The notes under the pieces were generated by a model. It saw nothing but the letters and a program-made list of their open reading frames with translations, was not told the origin of the DNA and did not search any database. Positions 61,779 to 64,000 of a stretch of DNA of 64,000 nt are shown piece after piece. The translations under genes and the position numbers were made by a program. Source of the stretch: Hymenobacter wooponensis (GTDB lineage Bacteria; Bacteroidota; Bacteroidia; Cytophagales; Hymenobacteraceae); contig NZ_SRKZ01000002.1 of NCBI RefSeq assembly GCF_004745865.1, positions 558,001 through 622,000 of the forward strand, read 5' to 3'. How positions within the stretch are numbered: the first letter of the stretch is position 1; every line of letters begins with the position of its first letter.

Positions 61779-62624
61779 ATGAAGTATATTCTTGTGCTAC
61801 TAGGCTGGTGCCTTCCGCTGGTGTTACGGGCCGCCCAACCGCTAGAGCCTTTGCAGATTGCGGAGCATTTCGTGGCCAAAACCGGGTGGTCGGAGATGAA
61901 AAGCTACCTCAGCGGGGAAGCCGCCGGGCAGGCCCGCCGTGAGAGCCTAGGCCAGCAGATTCCGGCTACCCTGGAGCGGCGCTGCCAGCTGCTGCAGCAG
62001 GGCCTGGCCACGGCAGTTGTCACCGTGGAGCTGCACGACTCCGTGAGCCGTAACGACATTTACCTGCACTTCCGCCGCGACTCTACCGCGGCGGCAGCGC
62101 CCTGGAAGCTAGCGGCCGTGCGCAGCCTGTCGATGACGCAGTTAGGGCCGCCCATGCTCAAGCTGCTTTCCGAAATGCCCCCGGCGGAAGTAGCAACCTA
62201 CAACCAGAAGCACCCCGACGCTGACCACGCCTTTATGCTTGGCAACATTCAGCTCTGGATTGGGGCCGATGCGAACATCAACCAACACTTTGCTCGTAAT
62301 CAGGAGGCCTTTCAGCGGGCTGCGCAGTTTATTCAGGAGCGCCATTTCTTCACTTCTGCCCCAGATTCGGCGGTGCTGGAGGAGAAGGCGGCTAATGCGA
62401 ATGAGGAGCTGCAGGCACTGCTCCACCCTCTCTACATTACCCGCGTTTCTCGCCGTTACCTGGGCTGCGCCAGCTGCCTTGAATTTGTAATTGGGGGCGT
62501 TACTGACAACACCGTAGGCCTGTTCTACCAGCCCGACGCCCAACAGGTACCCACCATGAGTCCCGACCGGATCATTGTCATCAAGCCGCTGGGCAATGGC
62601 TGGTACCTGTTTAAAACTACCTAA
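61779..62624 (+). CDS. Hypothetical exported protein
   Basis: 281 aa. The best start is ATG 61779 (MKYILVLLGWCLPLVLRAAQ, signal peptide); a GTG 10 codons earlier is an alternative. The mature protein is soluble and mixed alpha/beta (LQIAEHFVAKTGWSEMKSYLSGEAAGQ; RCQLLQQGLATAVVTVELHDSVSRNDIYLHFRRDS). It includes LGCASCLEFVIGGVTDNTVGLFYQPD and ends VIKPLGNGWYLFKTT. A Cys-x2-Cys occurs in LGCASC. No family recognised. It lies 107 bp upstream of the second WYL regulator. Confidence 0.72.
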   Translation: MKYILVLLGWCLPLVLRAAQPLEPLQIAEHFVAKTGWSEMKSYLSGEAAGQARRESLGQQIPATLERRCQLLQQGLATAVVTVELHDSVSRNDIYLHFRRDSTAAAAPWKLAAVRSLSMTQLGPPMLKLLSEMPPAEVATYNQKHPDADHAFMLGNIQLWIGADANINQHFARNQEAFQRAAQFIQERHFFTSAPDSAVLEEKAANANEELQALLHPLYITRVSRRYLGCASCLEFVIGGVTDNTVGLFYQPDAQQVPTMSPDRIIVIKPLGNGWYLFKTT

Positions 62625-62730
62625 GCACTTTCTAGCTCACCCTCTCTATCTGCAGCATGTGGCAGATGAAGCTAGGCCAGGGCTGGGGCACCTCACTGGT
62701 TAACTGGCCTACGGTGACTACTTTGCCAGC

Positions 62731-63705
62731 ATGAACCGCTTCGACCGCATCACGGCCATTCTCATTCAGCTTCAAGCCAAGCGCGTGGTGAAGGGCCAGG
62801 ACTTGGCTGAGCGGTTTGGCGTGAGCCTGCGCACCGTGTACCGCGACTTGCGCACGCTGGAAGAAGCTGGGGTACCGCTCTATGGCGAAGCGGGGGTAGG
62901 GTACTCACTGGTGGAAGGTTACCGGCTGCCGCCCGTAATGTTTACGCGGGAAGAAGCCACGGCCCTACTCACGGCCGAAAAGCTGGCCGCCCAACTCACC
63001 AACCCCCACATGGCCCAACTCAGCAAGGCCGCTATGGATAAGCTGCGCGCCGTGCTAGGCCACTCCGACCGCGACTACTTAGCCGAGCTCAGCCCTCGGG
63101 TGACGGTGCTGCAGCCCTGGATGCACCGTAGCGCGCCCCCACCTTCCAGCGACACCCACCAGTTGCTGCTCACCAGCATTGCCACCCACCGGGTAGCGGC
63201 TATTGACTACCGTGCCGGCTACCATGGCGCGGCCACCCAGCGCGATGTAGAGCCCATTGGCCTGTACTTTGGGCAATATTGGCACGTAGTAGCCTACTGC
63301 CGCCTGCGCCAGGAGTACCGCGACTTCCGTTTTGACCGCATAGTGAGTTTGCAGCTGCGGGAGGAGCACTTTGCGCCCCGCCCCGAAACCCTGCATTCAT
63401 ATTGGGCGGAGCGGGCGCGGCAGCACCCCGGTACCACGGTGGTAGTCCGGCTCCGGCCCGAAGCCCTGGCCTATGCTCACGAGAACAAGCACTATTTTGG
63501 CTGGCTGCAGGAGCAGGAAACGGCGGATGGTTTGGTGGAGATGACGCTGCAGCCCATGCACCTGGAAAGCATAGCCCGGTGGCTGATGCTGTTCGGGCCC
63601 AACGTCACGGTAGTATCGCCGCCGGAGCTGCAGCAGCGCCTACGCGAACTGGCCCGGGAGGCCTACGAACATTTTTCTGGCACTTCAGAAAACCTGCTGA
63701 CATAG
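62731..63705 (+). CDS. YafY-type WYL-domain transcriptional regulator, paralogue
   Basis: 324 aa with the same layout as 52821-53780: the winged helix MNRFDRITAILIQLQAKRVVKG, the recognition segment GVSLRTVYRDLRTLEEAGVPLYGEAGVGYS, the linker MFTREEATALLTAEKLA, and a WYL domain (HRVAAIDYRAGYHGAATQRDVEPIGLYFGQYWHVVAYCRLRQEYRDFRFDRIVSLQL). The first ninety residues of the two paralogues are nearly the same, so both probably bind one DNA motif. Its stop codon TAG lies inside a palindrome (63697-63714) that precedes the next gene, a DinB-family gene. Confidence 0.92.
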   Translation: MNRFDRITAILIQLQAKRVVKGQDLAERFGVSLRTVYRDLRTLEEAGVPLYGEAGVGYSLVEGYRLPPVMFTREEATALLTAEKLAAQLTNPHMAQLSKAAMDKLRAVLGHSDRDYLAELSPRVTVLQPWMHRSAPPPSSDTHQLLLTSIATHRVAAIDYRAGYHGAATQRDVEPIGLYFGQYWHVVAYCRLRQEYRDFRFDRIVSLQLREEHFAPRPETLHSYWAERARQHPGTTVVVRLRPEALAYAHENKHYFGWLQEQETADGLVEMTLQPMHLESIARWLMLFGPNVTVVSPPELQQRLRELAREAYEHFSGTSENLLT

Positions 63706-63732
63706 GGCTGTCAGTGGCTGCGGCGAGCTTTG
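63697..63732 (+). promoter_or_regulatory. WYL-locus operator plus promoter upstream of the dinB gene
   Basis: CTGACATAGGGCTGTCAG (63697-63714), ten nt, then GAGCTTTG (63725-63732), close to TAnnTTTG. Palindrome arms CTGACA/TGTCAG. It differs from the 52764-52799 copy at one of eighteen positions in the palindrome. The WYL stop codon (63703-63705) is inside it. Confidence 0.7.
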
Positions 63733-63765
63733 GAATATCATCCATCTAACCCCATCATCGCCTTT

Positions 63766-64000
63766 ATGGAAACGACCCTCACCACCCCGCTGGCCCTTGC
63801 CCTGCTGTCCGAACTCACCCACGAACTGACGCTGACCCGCCGTGTACTGGAGCGCTTGCCCGCCGAGCACTTCAGCTGGCAGCCCCACCCCAAATCCATG
63901 ACTCTAGGCCACTTGGGCGCCCACACCGCCGATCTACTGGGCGGCATCAAAACCACTTTTGAAACCACCGAAATGGACCTGGCCAATTACGCCGACCATG
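63766..64000 (+). CDS. DinB family protein (partial, 3' end outside window)
   Basis: The first 78 codons from ATG 63766 read METTLTTPLALALLSELT, then RRVLERLPAEHFSWQPHPKSMTLGHLGAHTADLLGGIKTTFET and EMDLANYADH. The helix TLGHLGAHTADL carries the first conserved His of the DinB four-helix bundle. This group often lies next to YafY-type regulators. It is 60 bp downstream of the WYL regulator with the palindrome and -7-like box between, so it is the most likely target of that regulator. Confidence 0.82.
   Translation, partial: METTLTTPLALALLSELTHELTLTRRVLERLPAEHFSWQPHPKSMTLGHLGAHTADLLGGIKTTFETTEMDLANYADH

Overview
The window looks like a chromosomal stretch of a Bacteroidota bacterium, most likely Hymenobacter or a close relative (Cytophagales, Hymenobacteraceae). 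The signs are a SusC/SusD outer-membrane pair, two proteins with C-terminal T9SS type A sorting domains, DUF4468, DUF2807 and DUF922 secreted proteins, Bacteroidota-type promoters (TAnnTTTG), frequent TTG starts, moderately high GC, and an abundant CTAGGCC/GGCCTAG word in genes and spacers. No phage, IS element, CRISPR array or rRNA operon was seen.

1-11.4 kb (all minus strand) is a nucleotide-biosynthesis block. In transcription order it is a dihydroorotate-dehydrogenase-like gene, pyrF, pyrE, purL, purQ, purC, an NTF2-fold gene, purD, purN and purF (cut by the window edge). A perfect 27-bp inverted repeat between pyrF and pyrE contains the pyrF stop codon. The PyrD-like protein lacks the usual catalytic Cys/Ser motif. 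11.4-16.7 kb is sparse: two possible short minus-strand transcripts, a DUF4468 protein, a two-domain acyltransferase resembling the glycine-lipid synthase GlsF, and a lipoprotein nuclease. 16.7-25.6 kb has a large T9SS-secreted protein with three internal repeats, then a sigma-54 response regulator, a hybrid histidine kinase with an HPt domain, a flavin monooxygenase-like protein and a 39-codon membrane peptide.

25.6-30.4 kb holds a small T9SS protein, a three-gene type III polyketide cluster (FAD oxidoreductase, PKS, methyltransferase) and a histone-deacetylase-family enzyme. 30.5-35.3 kb is an orphan susCD pair, followed by a tRNA-Val(GAC) with an unusual C33. 36-45 kb holds an outer-membrane beta-barrel protein, a DJ-1/PfpI protein, a thioesterase, a DUF3616 protein, two small exported proteins, and a fatty-alcohol-oxidase-like GMC enzyme behind an aldehyde dehydrogenase. 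45-52.3 kb has DinB, a subclass B1 metallo-beta-lactamase homologue, a TPR protein, a candidate multi-hairpin small RNA, an AraC regulator, and DUF922 and DUF2807 proteins.

52.3-64 kb contains a RidA-family gene behind a WYL regulator, another AraC regulator, pckA, a dctA-like transporter, a pectate lyase, an MFS transporter, and a second WYL regulator followed by a DinB gene (cut by the edge). The two WYL loci share an almost identical 18-bp palindrome at the same distance from a -7-like box upstream of the next gene. This is the strongest regulatory observation here. The other items I would follow first are the multi-hairpin RNA near 48.0 kb, the PyrD-like protein, and the type III PKS cluster.
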